Assembly (NCBI GenBank): GCA_902627595.1
Contig: CACOJO010000008.1
Span: forward strand, 1-51,451
Direction: 5' to 3'
DNA: 51,451 nucleotides
From: an uncultured SAR86 cluster bacterium
GTDB lineage: Bacteria; Pseudomonadota; Gammaproteobacteria; Magnimaribacterales; AG-339-G14
Part shown: positions 1 through 6,405 of the stretch, in pieces
How positions within the stretch are numbered: position 1 is the stretch's first letter
Layout of the letters: every line of letters begins with the position of its first letter
Translations under genes and position numbers: made by a program
Notes under the pieces: generated by a model
What the model saw: only the letters and a program-made list of their open reading frames with translations
Databases searched by the model: none
Told to the model about the DNA's origin: nothing

Positions 1-445
1 CATTTCTTCCATTGAAAAGAAGCTTAAACAAACTTCTTATAAAACTAGTTCCTTCCCAAGATTCTCTGAAGAAGAGTTTCAACCAATTATCTTGTCGTTC
101 TGGCGACTTTCCCCAAAATACATCCACAGGAATGATAATTGCTTTTTTTGAAAAATTTCTATTCTCAGCAAGAATCCCTAATTCTTTCGAATGCATTCTT
201 TTTGGAGTCTGCCAAGGAAACTTTCTTTTAGGATTTCTGATCTGAAAATAATTTTTCTTGATTGGAGATTTATCATTCTTAGTTTCAAGGGATGTAAATT
301 TATTTTGTTTTGTGAGCAACTTTAAAGCTTGAAAATCAACCCTTGAAGTTGAGGAAAGGGCATAAATGATGTTCTGATCTCTTAAGAGTAGTTCAGTTTT
401 CTTTGTTTCACATTCGTGATTAGCTTTGATCAGATATTTAAACAT
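1..445 (-). CDS. plsB: Glycerol-3-phosphate 1-O-acyltransferase, N-terminal part (cut by window edge)
   Basis: The minus strand is open from the ATG at 445 down to base 2, giving about 148 codons with no stop, and the frame runs out of the window. The translation starts MFKYLIKANHECETKK and contains IIYALSSTSRVD, then IIIPVDVFWGKSPERQ followed by a stretch on the pattern RESWEGTSFIRSLFKLLFNGR. In E. coli PlsB the corresponding segments read IYVLPYNSKAD and MVPVSVMFGRAPGRE. PlsB is the inner-membrane enzyme that acylates sn-glycerol-3-phosphate at position 1 to begin phospholipid synthesis. The catalytic HX4D block lies outside the window. An in-frame TAA sits three codons upstream of the ATG, which fixes the start. 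The gene is divergent from tRNA-Leu. The identification rests on remembered family motifs. Confidence 0.82.
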   Translation of the reverse strand, partial: MFKYLIKANHECETKKTELLLRDQNIIYALSSTSRVDFQALKLLTKQNKFTSLETKNDKSPIKKNYFQIRNPKRKFPWQTPKRMHSKELGILAENRNFSKKAIIIPVDVFWGKSPERQDNWLKLFFRESWEGTSFIRSLFKLLFNGRN

Positions 446-530
446 TATGAGTTATTCTATCTTTATGGTGGTAATATGCCGATTTTAATGTAACAAATCT
501 TATTTTTTTTGAATTTTACCTTGTAATATA

Positions 531-616
531 GCCGGAGTGGCGGAATTGGTAGACGCGTTCGATTCAAAATCGAATGCCCACAAGGCGTGAGAGTTCGAGT
601 CTCTCCTCCGGCACCA
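531..616 (+). tRNA. tRNA-Leu (anticodon CAA)
   Basis: Acceptor strands GCCGGAG (531-537) and CTCCGGC (606-612) pair, with discriminator A and an encoded CCA at 614-616. The anticodon stem TTCGA/TCGAA encloses the loop TTCAAAA, giving anticodon CAA, which reads UUG. The long variable arm (TGCCCACAAGGCGT) marks a class II tRNA, as expected for leucine. The Shine-Dalgarno of yajC begins on the next base, so the tRNA and yajC-secDF are probably on one transcript. Confidence 0.97.
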
Positions 617-629
617 AAGGAGAATAAAT

Positions 630-944
630 ATGAAAGAAACTGAAATTATTATGGCCCAACAAGCTCCAAGTTTTTTTGGTCCTCAATTGATACTGTTAAT
701 TGGCTTTGTAGCCATCATGTATTTTTTGATTATCAGACCTCAAAACAAAAGACTCAAAGCTCAAAAAGAAATGATTGAGTCTCTTTCTGTAGGTGATGAA
801 GTTATTGCTTCCGGAGGTATGGTATGCGTGATAACAAAAATGAATGATGATTTCCTTACCGTAAGAGCTAATGACACTGTCCTTACCATTCAACGTGAGT
901 CAGTGAGTAATGTCTTGCCAAAAGGAACAATTAAATCTTTATAA
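630..944 (+). CDS. yajC: Sec translocon accessory protein YajC
   Basis: This 104-residue protein has one N-terminal membrane helix (about residues 15-37, LILLIGFVAIMYFLIIRP) followed by the family signature IIRPQNKRLKAQ and a small cytoplasmic domain with VGDEVIASGGMV. YajC binds the SecDF subcomplex and the SecYEG translocon in the inner membrane. The length is close to E. coli YajC (110). The start at 630 is supported by AAGGAG at 617-622; a second Met at codon 8 lacks one. It is directly upstream of secD with 3 bp between them, the usual operon order, and directly downstream of tRNA-Leu. Confidence 0.97.
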   Translation: MKETEIIMAQQAPSFFGPQLILLIGFVAIMYFLIIRPQNKRLKAQKEMIESLSVGDEVIASGGMVCVITKMNDDFLTVRANDTVLTIQRESVSNVLPKGTIKSL

Positions 945-947
945 AAA

Positions 948-2774
948 GTGCTCAGATTTCAGCCTTGGAAAATAATAACCATATTGGTTGTCATTACCAT
1001 TGGCATAATATATGCACTTCCAAATTTTTACCCACCTAGTCCGGCAGTACAAATTTCGATAGACAGTATCGAAGGAAAAATTCCAAATCGCGTTGTTGAA
1101 AAAATATATCGACAAGTAGAGGATACTGGATTGGCCTCAACCTCATTTGGTTGGTTAACAAATAACGAAGAAGGTTTAGATTCTATCGTTTTTAGAACTG
1201 ATAATTATCAGGATCAACTACGCTTGAAAGAATTTTTAGATAGAACGCTAGAACCTGAATTTATTATTGCTTTAAATCTTGCGCCAAACACTCCCCAATG
1301 GTTATCTGATATTGGCGCTTTACCCATGAAATTAGGGTTGGATTTAAGAGGAGGAGTACATTTTCTTATGGAAGTAGACTCTGATCTTCTTATTTCAACT
1401 CGTTTAGAGTCTTATTTAGCTGACATTAAAAGAAAATTTAGAGAGGAGCGTATCAGTATAAGTCGTTCTGAGATTATCGATAAGAAAATATTCTTAACTA
1501 CTAGAACTGATGCTACAGAAGAATTAAAGGATTACTTAAAAAGGAATATTGATCTTGAATACAGCAAGAATGAAAACAATCAATTTGTAATTGAGTACAA
1601 CGAGCAAGGATTAAACGATTTAATTGATTATGCAGTTTCTCAAAATTTAGAAACCCTCAGAAACAGGGTTAATGAGCTAGGGATATCTGAACCCGTAGTT
1701 ATTCGTCAAGGTAAAAATAGAATTTCCGTTCAACTTCCTGGTGTACAAGACACAGCAGAAGCAAAAAAAATCATAGGAAAGACAGCAAACTTGGAATTTA
1801 GACTTGAAGCTGAGTCAAATAGCTTATCGTCAAGAATTGATCAGTTTGATTTTTCCGGTCAACGCGTAAGGTTATTAAAACAAGTTATCATCACTGGTGA
1901 CAAAGTAGCGGATGCGAGTATAGGATATGATGAAAATGGCTTTCCCCAAGTCAATATATCTTTAGACGGCGAGGGTGGAACAAAAATGCATCGTTCCACA
2001 AGAAATAATGTTGGTAGAAAGATGGCTGTTATCTTTGTGGAGCGAAAAATAAAATCATCAAACAATAGCAATGAAGTTGAAAGTTTTTTTGATAAAAGAA
2101 TTATCAGTCTAGCTACCATTCAGTCTGCTTTAGCAAATCAATTTAGAATTACCGGTTTGGAAAGCCCAAATGCTGCATCTGAGTTAGCTTTATTGTTAAG
2201 AGCAGGTGCATTAGCTGCCCCAATGAATTTTGTTGAAGAAGGTACCGTTGGACCTTCTCTAGGAGCAGACAACATCAGAGTAGGAGTACAGTCATTGATA
2301 TTGGGCCTCTCACTAGTTTTAATCTTCATGATTTTTTATTACAAAGTTTTTGGATTAATAGCGAATGTAGCGGTGGCTCTAAATATCATTCTCATCAGCG
2401 CTATCATGTCTATCTTATCAGCAACTTTAACCTTGCCAGGCATAGCTGGGATTGTTTTAACCATTGGAATGGCAGTTGATGCGAACGTGCTGATTTTCTC
2501 TAGAATTAAAGAGGAATTAAAAAATAGACTTAAACCATTAGATGCTATCAATGCTGGATATGACAGAGCTTACATAACTATTGTGGATGCTAATTTAACT
2601 ACATTAATTGTTGCTCTAATTCTGTATACGATAGGTACGGGACCAGTTCAGGGATTTGCAATCACTTTATCTGTCGGTATTTTAACTTCAATGTTTACAG
2701 CAATTTTGGTTACTAGATCTTTGGTTTGGCTGATTTATAGGAATAAAAAAAATATAGATACTTTGTGGATTTAA
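948..2774 (+). CDS. secD: Protein translocase subunit SecD
   Basis: This 608-residue RND-type membrane protein uses the proton motive force with SecF to finish translocation on the periplasmic side. An N-terminal helix (about 8-25) precedes the periplasmic P1 region. The family motif LGLDLRGGVHFLMEVD is near residue 130. LRNRVNELGISEPVVIRQG and VQLPGVQD follow, with a C-terminal bundle of five helices including GIVLTIGMAVDANVLIFSRI, which carries the conserved Asp of helix 4. The start is GTG at 948, 3 bp after the yajC stop, with no good Shine-Dalgarno, so translational coupling to yajC is likely. secF follows after one base. Confidence 0.97.
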   Translation: MLRFQPWKIITILVVITIGIIYALPNFYPPSPAVQISIDSIEGKIPNRVVEKIYRQVEDTGLASTSFGWLTNNEEGLDSIVFRTDNYQDQLRLKEFLDRTLEPEFIIALNLAPNTPQWLSDIGALPMKLGLDLRGGVHFLMEVDSDLLISTRLESYLADIKRKFREERISISRSEIIDKKIFLTTRTDATEELKDYLKRNIDLEYSKNENNQFVIEYNEQGLNDLIDYAVSQNLETLRNRVNELGISEPVVIRQGKNRISVQLPGVQDTAEAKKIIGKTANLEFRLEAESNSLSSRIDQFDFSGQRVRLLKQVIITGDKVADASIGYDENGFPQVNISLDGEGGTKMHRSTRNNVGRKMAVIFVERKIKSSNNSNEVESFFDKRIISLATIQSALANQFRITGLESPNAASELALLLRAGALAAPMNFVEEGTVGPSLGADNIRVGVQSLILGLSLVLIFMIFYYKVFGLIANVAVALNIILISAIMSILSATLTLPGIAGIVLTIGMAVDANVLIFSRIKEELKNRLKPLDAINAGYDRAYITIVDANLTTLIVALILYTIGTGPVQGFAITLSVGILTSMFTAILVTRSLVWLIYRNKKNIDTLWI

Positions 2775-2775
2775 A

Positions 2776-3675
2776 ATGCAGATAAATTTCATGAAGCCAA
2801 GAAAGATAGCCTCCGTACTGTCCATAATTTTAATCTTAATTTCAATTTTTTCCCTATCTTTTCGAGGTTTGAATGCTGGCTTAGACTTTACTGGCGGGAC
2901 GCTCATTGAAATTCAATTGTCTGAACCTACAGATTTAGAAGATATTAGGAAAGTTTTAGGTTTAAATCTAGAAGATGATTTTCAAGTTTCTTATTTTGGT
3001 TCTGAACAAGACGTACTTATTAAAATTCCAGGTGGCTCAGAGAACAATCTTTCCGATGAAATTGTTTCTTCACTAAATGATGCATTCAAATTTGACCTGA
3101 GAAGAAAAGATTTCATTGGCCCCCAAATTGGAGAAGAGTTAAGAGACCAAGGAGGTTTGGGAATATTAGCCGCCATGTTGGTAATGATGGTATATATTAT
3201 GTTTAGATTTCAATTTAAATTTGCCATTGGTGCTCTACTAGCTTTAGTTCATGACGTATTAATTGTTTTGGGCTTTTTTTCAATATTTTATATAGGTTTC
3301 AATTTAACAGTATTAGCTGCAGTACTTGCAGTTATAGGCTATTCGCTAAATGACACAATCGTTGTATCAGATCGTATCAGAGAAAATTATAGGAAAAAAA
3401 GAAAATCAAATAACATTGATGTTATCAATAGATCTTTGAATCAAATGTTAGGAAGAACGTTAATTACCTCTTTAACAACATTGTTAGTATTATTTGCGCT
3501 TTTGATTTTAGGCGGTGATTTTATAAAGAATTTTGCCATCGCTTTAATTTGTGGTGTCATTGTAGGAACATATTCATCGATTTACGTCCTTTGCAATAAT
3601 TTAATTCTAATGAAACTAAGTTTCGAAGATCTAGCAATCAGAAAAAGTGAAACTTATGATGACGGCATGCCCTAG
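2776..3675 (+). CDS. secF: Protein translocase subunit SecF
   Basis: This 299-residue partner of SecD has an N-terminal helix, then GLDFTGGTLIEIQ (the SecF form of the D-G-G motif), a small P1 domain and a C-terminal helix bundle with VIGYSLNDTIVVSDRIREN. It lies one base after the secD stop and closes the yajC-secD-secF operon. A strong hairpin follows immediately. Its length is a little under E. coli SecF (323). SecF-like domains also occur in SecDF fusions, but here the two are separate genes. Confidence 0.97.
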   Translation: MQINFMKPRKIASVLSIILILISIFSLSFRGLNAGLDFTGGTLIEIQLSEPTDLEDIRKVLGLNLEDDFQVSYFGSEQDVLIKIPGGSENNLSDEIVSSLNDAFKFDLRRKDFIGPQIGEELRDQGGLGILAAMLVMMVYIMFRFQFKFAIGALLALVHDVLIVLGFFSIFYIGFNLTVLAAVLAVIGYSLNDTIVVSDRIRENYRKKRKSNNIDVINRSLNQMLGRTLITSLTTLLVLFALLILGGDFIKNFAIALICGVIVGTYSSIYVLCNNLILMKLSFEDLAIRKSETYDDGMP

Positions 3676-3678
3676 AAA

Positions 3679-3704
3679 AAAGGGAGGTCTGAAGACCTCC
3701 CTTT
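3679..3704. terminator. Bidirectional intrinsic terminator between secF and the minus-strand micro-operon
   Basis: An 11-bp perfect stem, AAAGGGAGGTC (3679-3689) with GACCTCCCTTT (3694-3704), closes a TGAA tetraloop. Read on the plus strand it ends secF with only a short T tail. Read on the minus strand the A-tract at 3676-3681 becomes a run of six T, so it also ends the convergent small genes. Confidence 0.85.
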
Positions 3705-3709
3705 ATGAT

Positions 3710-3802
3710 CTAAGACAAAAATAAAATCAATACAGTCGAGATTAAGAATAATCCAATTATTGCATCGATTTTACCAAGCTTTTGATGTCTGACTTTATAC
3801 AT
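3710..3802 (-). CDS. 30-residue single-TM peptide, overlapping the YRG-motif gene
   Basis: A 30-codon frame begins with an ATG (3802-3800) that overlaps the stop of the upstream 55-codon gene (bases ATGTATAA hold both). The peptide is MYKVRHQKLG plus a hydrophobic segment KIDAIIGLFLISTVLILFLS. That is a positively charged N-terminus and one predicted membrane helix, so an N-in topology is likely. It ends 6 bp before the shared terminator stem. The start/stop overlap argues for translational coupling. No known family is recognised. It could be a chance frame, but the clear helix, the coupling and its position exactly between gene and terminator favour a real gene. Confidence 0.55.
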   Translation of the reverse strand: MYKVRHQKLGKIDAIIGLFLISTVLILFLS

Positions 3803-3962
3803 CTCTAACACCACGATACCATTTAGGATAAACAGTAGTAGATGTCTTTTTGTTTTCAGACTCTAATGCATCATGTCTTACTCCACGGTAAATGCCAGAA
3901 GAAATAACTTTTTGTTCCTTCGCAATATTTTGTGGAGTTTGTTTGATACCTCTGTAGTACAT
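3795..3962 (-). CDS. 55-residue YRG-motif protein (DUF4278/PirA-like) under a predicted glutamine riboswitch
   Basis: The ATG at 3962 is preceded by a strong GGAGG (3975-3971) at 8 bp. The 55 residues start MYYRGIKQTPQNIAKEQ and contain three related motifs: YYRGIK at the N-terminus, IYRGVRHD in the middle and WYRGVRDV at the end. Short proteins with YRG motifs (DUF4278) are known mainly from cyanobacteria, where the PII-interacting peptide PirA belongs. Peptides of this general kind lie downstream of glutamine-aptamer RNAs in marine picocyanobacteria. Here the gene also lies behind what I read as that aptamer. A role in nitrogen or PII signalling is therefore inferred, not shown. GlnK is encoded 2 kb away. 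The assignment to DUF4278 is from memory of the motif only. Confidence 0.72.
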   Translation of the reverse strand: MYYRGIKQTPQNIAKEQKVISSGIYRGVRHDALESENKKTSTTVYPKWYRGVRDV

Positions 3963-4028
3963 CGGTTTGACCTCCAGTTTTCGTTTCGATTTCGTACATA
4001 CGCTTCCCAGCGTACACCCTTCTCAACG

Positions 4029-4154
4029 CGTTCCTTCAGTAAAACTTTCGGTCTCGTTCCCCTTACGGGTACTTGCTAGCCTATCAATTATGATAGAGGT
4101 TTTCAGGTTTTCCTACTTCCGTTCAATGCACTAAAAAAGTGCATTGAATGAACG
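4029..4154 (-). ncRNA. Glutamine riboswitch (glnA / Downstream-peptide RNA type)
   Basis: Read on the minus strand, P1 is CGTTC (4154-4150) pairing with GAACG (4033-4029). P2 is a perfect 10-bp hairpin, TTCAATGCAC (4148-4139) with GTGCATTGAA (4131-4122) and a 7-base loop. Right after P2 comes CGGAAGTAGG (4121-4112), the conserved joining segment I associate with glutamine aptamers. AAAAC then pairs with GTTTT (P3), and CTGAAGGAACG closes P1. P3 carries an extra hairpin, CTATCA/TGATAG. The order and spacing match the glnA RNA class, which binds L-glutamine. A second hairpin around TACGC/GCGTA and then GGAGG of the YRG gene follow, so control may act on translation. The family is known mostly from cyanobacteria and marine metagenomes. 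Confidence 0.82.
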
Positions 4155-4164
4155 ATTTAAGTGC

Positions 4165-4194
4165 ATTTTATCAAAATTCTTAGAGGTTTGTAAA
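4165..4194 (-). promoter_or_regulatory. Sigma70-type promoter for the riboswitch leader
   Basis: On the minus strand, TTTACA (4194-4189), or TTACAA one base on, lies 18 or 17 bp upstream of TAAAAT (4170-4165). The predicted start is then just before P1 of the aptamer. It sits immediately after the suhB stop codon, so the micro-operon can be transcribed independently of suhB. Confidence 0.5.
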
Positions 4195-4198
4195 TATC

Positions 4199-4990
4199 TT
4201 AAATAAAAGATTTTTCTATTTCCTTAGTGATAGCTTTAACACACGGCATGTTCCCAGCAACTATATTGTGGGATGAAAAAACATCTTCATGTCCATTGAA
4301 ATCATTTACGAAACCTCCGGCTTCCATTACCAGCAATGCTCCAGCAGCAAAATCCCAGGTTTTCATTCCATAACCTAAAAATGCATCGAGCTTACCCGAG
4401 GCCACAAATGCTAAGTCTAAAGCTGTTGATCCAGTTCTTCTTAAAGTTAAAGAATTTGAATAAAGATTTCTAATCAAAGTAAGTTGATCGAATTTCGGCT
4501 CAAGATTAGGACCGCCATGAAAAGAATTGCATATCAAAGAGTTTTTCAAACCTTTTATTTCTGAAACTCTAATACGAGTCTTATTTAGAAAAGAACCTTT
4601 TCCTTTTGAAGCGTAATATTCATCATCTCTTGAAAGATCATATATCACTCCATGCTCTATTGAACCTTTGAAGAAACAAGCAATTGAAATAGAGTAAAAA
4701 GGAAAGTTATGAATGAAGTTTGTGGTTCCGTCTAAAGGGTCAATTACCCAATGATAATCAGCGTTCTTATTACCTTGAAAACCCGACTCTTCTCCTTCAA
4801 AAGAATGATCAGGAAAAGAAATTTTTAGAGTCTCGATGATGATCTTTTCTGCAATATCATCTACTTGAGTTACAAAATCTGTTGGCCCTTTTTCATAAAC
4901 ATTTATTTTATCTCTTCGACGAGAAAATTTATGTATCTCTTTTGCAGCAAGTCTTGCTGCATTAATTGCTATAGTAACTTTTGGCTCCAT
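4199..4990 (-). CDS. suhB: Inositol-1-monophosphatase family protein SuhB
   Basis: This 263-residue protein is close to E. coli SuhB (267). It carries the metal-binding motifs of the family: FEGEESG (about residues 65-71), WVIDPLDGTTNFIHNFPF (about 82-99) and WDFAAGALLVMEAGG (about 213-227). The enzyme dephosphorylates inositol-1-phosphate with Mg2+. In gammaproteobacteria SuhB also works with NusA in rRNA antitermination, which may be the more important job. It is divergent from trmJ with only 35 bp between the two starts. The riboswitch unit lies downstream on the same strand with its own promoter. Confidence 0.93.
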   Translation of the reverse strand: MEPKVTIAINAARLAAKEIHKFSRRRDKINVYEKGPTDFVTQVDDIAEKIIIETLKISFPDHSFEGEESGFQGNKNADYHWVIDPLDGTTNFIHNFPFYSISIACFFKGSIEHGVIYDLSRDDEYYASKGKGSFLNKTRIRVSEIKGLKNSLICNSFHGGPNLEPKFDQLTLIRNLYSNSLTLRRTGSTALDLAFVASGKLDAFLGYGMKTWDFAAGALLVMEAGGFVNDFNGHEDVFSSHNIVAGNMPCVKAITKEIEKSFI

Positions 4991-5025
4991 GATGATTTTA
5001 AAAAGAAGGATTGTAAACTATAAAG

Positions 5026-5769
5026 ATGATTGATTCTTCATTAAAAAATAAAATTGAATTTATTCTTGTTGAGCCATCACATCCAGGAAATATTGGTGCC
5101 TCTGCTAGAGCTATCAAAAATATGGGTTTTAAAAATCTTTCTTTAGTTCAGCCAAAAGATTTTCCTAATGATGATGCTTATTATCGAGCCAAAGGCGCCA
5201 AAGATATTTTAGATGACGCAAAGATTTATGGCGAATTATCTAATGCTTTAGAAGACTCGACCTTAATTTTTGGTACAAGCGCAAGGGCAAGAACAATTCC
5301 ATGGCCTACAAAAAATTCCTCAGAACTAACTTCTGTGCTTAAATCTGGGTTACAAAGCAATAATGCAAAGATTTCTTTTGTCTTTGGAAGAGAAATTAGC
5401 GGTTTGAGCAATGAAGAGCTTCAAATGTGCGATTATCATATTAAAATCCCAACTGACGAAGAGTTTTCATCTATTAATTTATCACACGCAGTACAAATCA
5501 TTTCTTATGTAATAAAAATGGAACTTCAGAATAAAGAGTACGTATCTGAATTTAAAAGCGAAAGCACTACATTTCAAGATAATGAATATCTTATAGATCA
5601 TTTTGATAAAGTGATGAAAACAATTGATTTCTATGATCAAGAAAATCCTAAGCAAGTTAAAACAAGAATCCGTAGACTTGTTAAGAGACTGCAGCCTGAT
5701 AAATTAGAGACAGGCATCCTTAGAGGTTTTTTAGCTAAAATTGAACAAGTACTTAACAAAAAAAATTAG
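5026..5769 (+). CDS. trmJ: tRNA (cytidine/uridine-2'-O-)-methyltransferase TrmJ
   Basis: This 247-residue SPOUT-family protein matches E. coli TrmJ (246) in length and layout. Near the N-terminus is ILVEPSHPGNIGASARAIKN, the family's Arg-containing motif 1. Later come FVFGREISGLSNEEL and INLSHAVQIISYVI, which form the knotted SAM-binding site. A helical C-terminal extension (about 170-247) has RIRRLVKRLQPDKLETGILRG. It 2'-O-methylates position 32 of several tRNAs. tRNA-Glu lies 25 bp downstream on the same strand. No clear Shine-Dalgarno precedes the ATG. Confidence 0.95.
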   Translation: MIDSSLKNKIEFILVEPSHPGNIGASARAIKNMGFKNLSLVQPKDFPNDDAYYRAKGAKDILDDAKIYGELSNALEDSTLIFGTSARARTIPWPTKNSSELTSVLKSGLQSNNAKISFVFGREISGLSNEELQMCDYHIKIPTDEEFSSINLSHAVQIISYVIKMELQNKEYVSEFKSESTTFQDNEYLIDHFDKVMKTIDFYDQENPKQVKTRIRRLVKRLQPDKLETGILRGFLAKIEQVLNKKN

Positions 5770-5794
5770 TCTGATAAAATCACCATCTTTCAGT

Positions 5795-5869
5795 GTCCCC
5801 TTCGTCTAGCGGTTAGGACACCGGGTTTTCATCTCGGCAACAGGGGTTCGATCCCCCTAGGGGACGCCA
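5795..5869 (+). tRNA. tRNA-Glu (anticodon TTC)
   Basis: GTCCCCT (5795-5801) pairs with AGGGGAC, followed by G and an encoded CCA (5867-5869). The D arm contains CGTCTAGCGGTTAGGAC, the anticodon loop TTTTCAT gives TTC, and the T arm contains GGGTTCGATCC. The sequence is close to E. coli tRNA-Glu. Bases CGCCAAG at the 3' end are complementary to CTTGGCG ten bases downstream. Confidence 0.97.
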
Positions 5870-5950
5870 AGGCTAGTTTATCTTGGCGTTGCATTTCCTT
5901 GCCTTTTCTCAGTGCAAAAAAATTTTTTAAAAATCATTTTTTGTAAGATT

Positions 5951-5967
5951 TTGGTGCAAAAATAGCT
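5951..5967 (+). promoter_or_regulatory. Possible sigma54 promoter for glnK-amtB
   Basis: TTGG-TGCA then TAGCT places GG (5953-5954) exactly 10 bases before GC (5965-5966), the sigma54 -24/-12 spacing. GlnK-amtB is a classical NtrC/sigma54 target in enterobacteria. The -12 box is imperfect and no rpoN or ntrC is in the window. A TATAAT at 6012-6017, 31 bp before the ATG, is an alternative sigma70 -10 but lacks a good -35. Confidence 0.28.
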
Positions 5968-6048
5968 TTTTTCTTTGATTTATGTCTAAAAAATAAGAGT
6001 TTTCTACGCTCTATAATTGCCCAAATTAATCTTTAATTAGGTGAAGAT

Positions 6049-6405
6049 ATGAAACTTTTAACCATAGTCGTTAAACCGTCTAGATCCGATGGGGTCAAAC
6101 GTGCTTTGTCAACTATTGGTACTGGTGGAGCTACTATCATTTCTGCACAAGGTTTTGGAACTCAGAAAGGTCATTCTGAAACATACCGTGGAGCAAGTTA
6201 CGAGGTAGATACAAAACCTAAAACGATGTTTCAAGTAGCTTGTAAAGACGATGACGTCGAAAACATCATCAGAGCCGTGCGAGAAGTCGCAAATACCGGT
6301 GAGATTGGTGATGGCAAGATTTTTGTAACAGAACTTAACGAAGTCGTTCGCATCAGAACAGGTGAAACTGGTGAGGACGCTATAAAGGAGAATAACAATG
6401 AGTGA
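6049..6405 (+). CDS. glnK: Nitrogen regulatory PII protein GlnK
   Basis: This 118-residue PII protein is slightly longer than the usual 112 because of the tail GEDAIKENNNE. The T-loop reads GFGTQKGHSETYRGASYEVD with Gln39, Lys40 and the uridylylation Tyr51 all in place. The C-terminal signature GEIGDGKIFV and IRIRTGETGE-type segment is also present. It senses ATP/ADP and 2-oxoglutarate and, unmodified, plugs the ammonium channel AmtB. The last codons overlap the amtB start by 8 bp, which supports coupled translation and the GlnK assignment over GlnB. AGGTGA lies upstream of the ATG. Confidence 0.95.
   Translation: MKLLTIVVKPSRSDGVKRALSTIGTGGATIISAQGFGTQKGHSETYRGASYEVDTKPKTMFQVACKDDDVENIIRAVREVANTGEIGDGKIFVTELNEVVRIRTGETGEDAIKENNNE

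Noticed and set aside
12..245. Plus-strand 77-codon frame at the left edge
   Set aside because: It is antisense to an open, family-recognisable plsB frame and has no features of its own.
3873..4079. Plus-strand 68-codon frame between secF and suhB
   Set aside because: It is antisense to the YRG gene and the riboswitch; composition is Phe/Arg-rich and shows no ribosome site.
4122..4148. Perfect 10-bp inverted repeat considered as a terminator or operator
   Set aside because: There is no T-run, and the flanking CGTTC, CGGAAGTAGG and GAAGGAACG explain it better as P2 of a glutamine aptamer.
5866..5889. Repeat at the tRNA-Glu 3' end considered as an attachment site for a mobile element
   Set aside because: The repeat is inverted, not direct, and no integrase or island genes are nearby.
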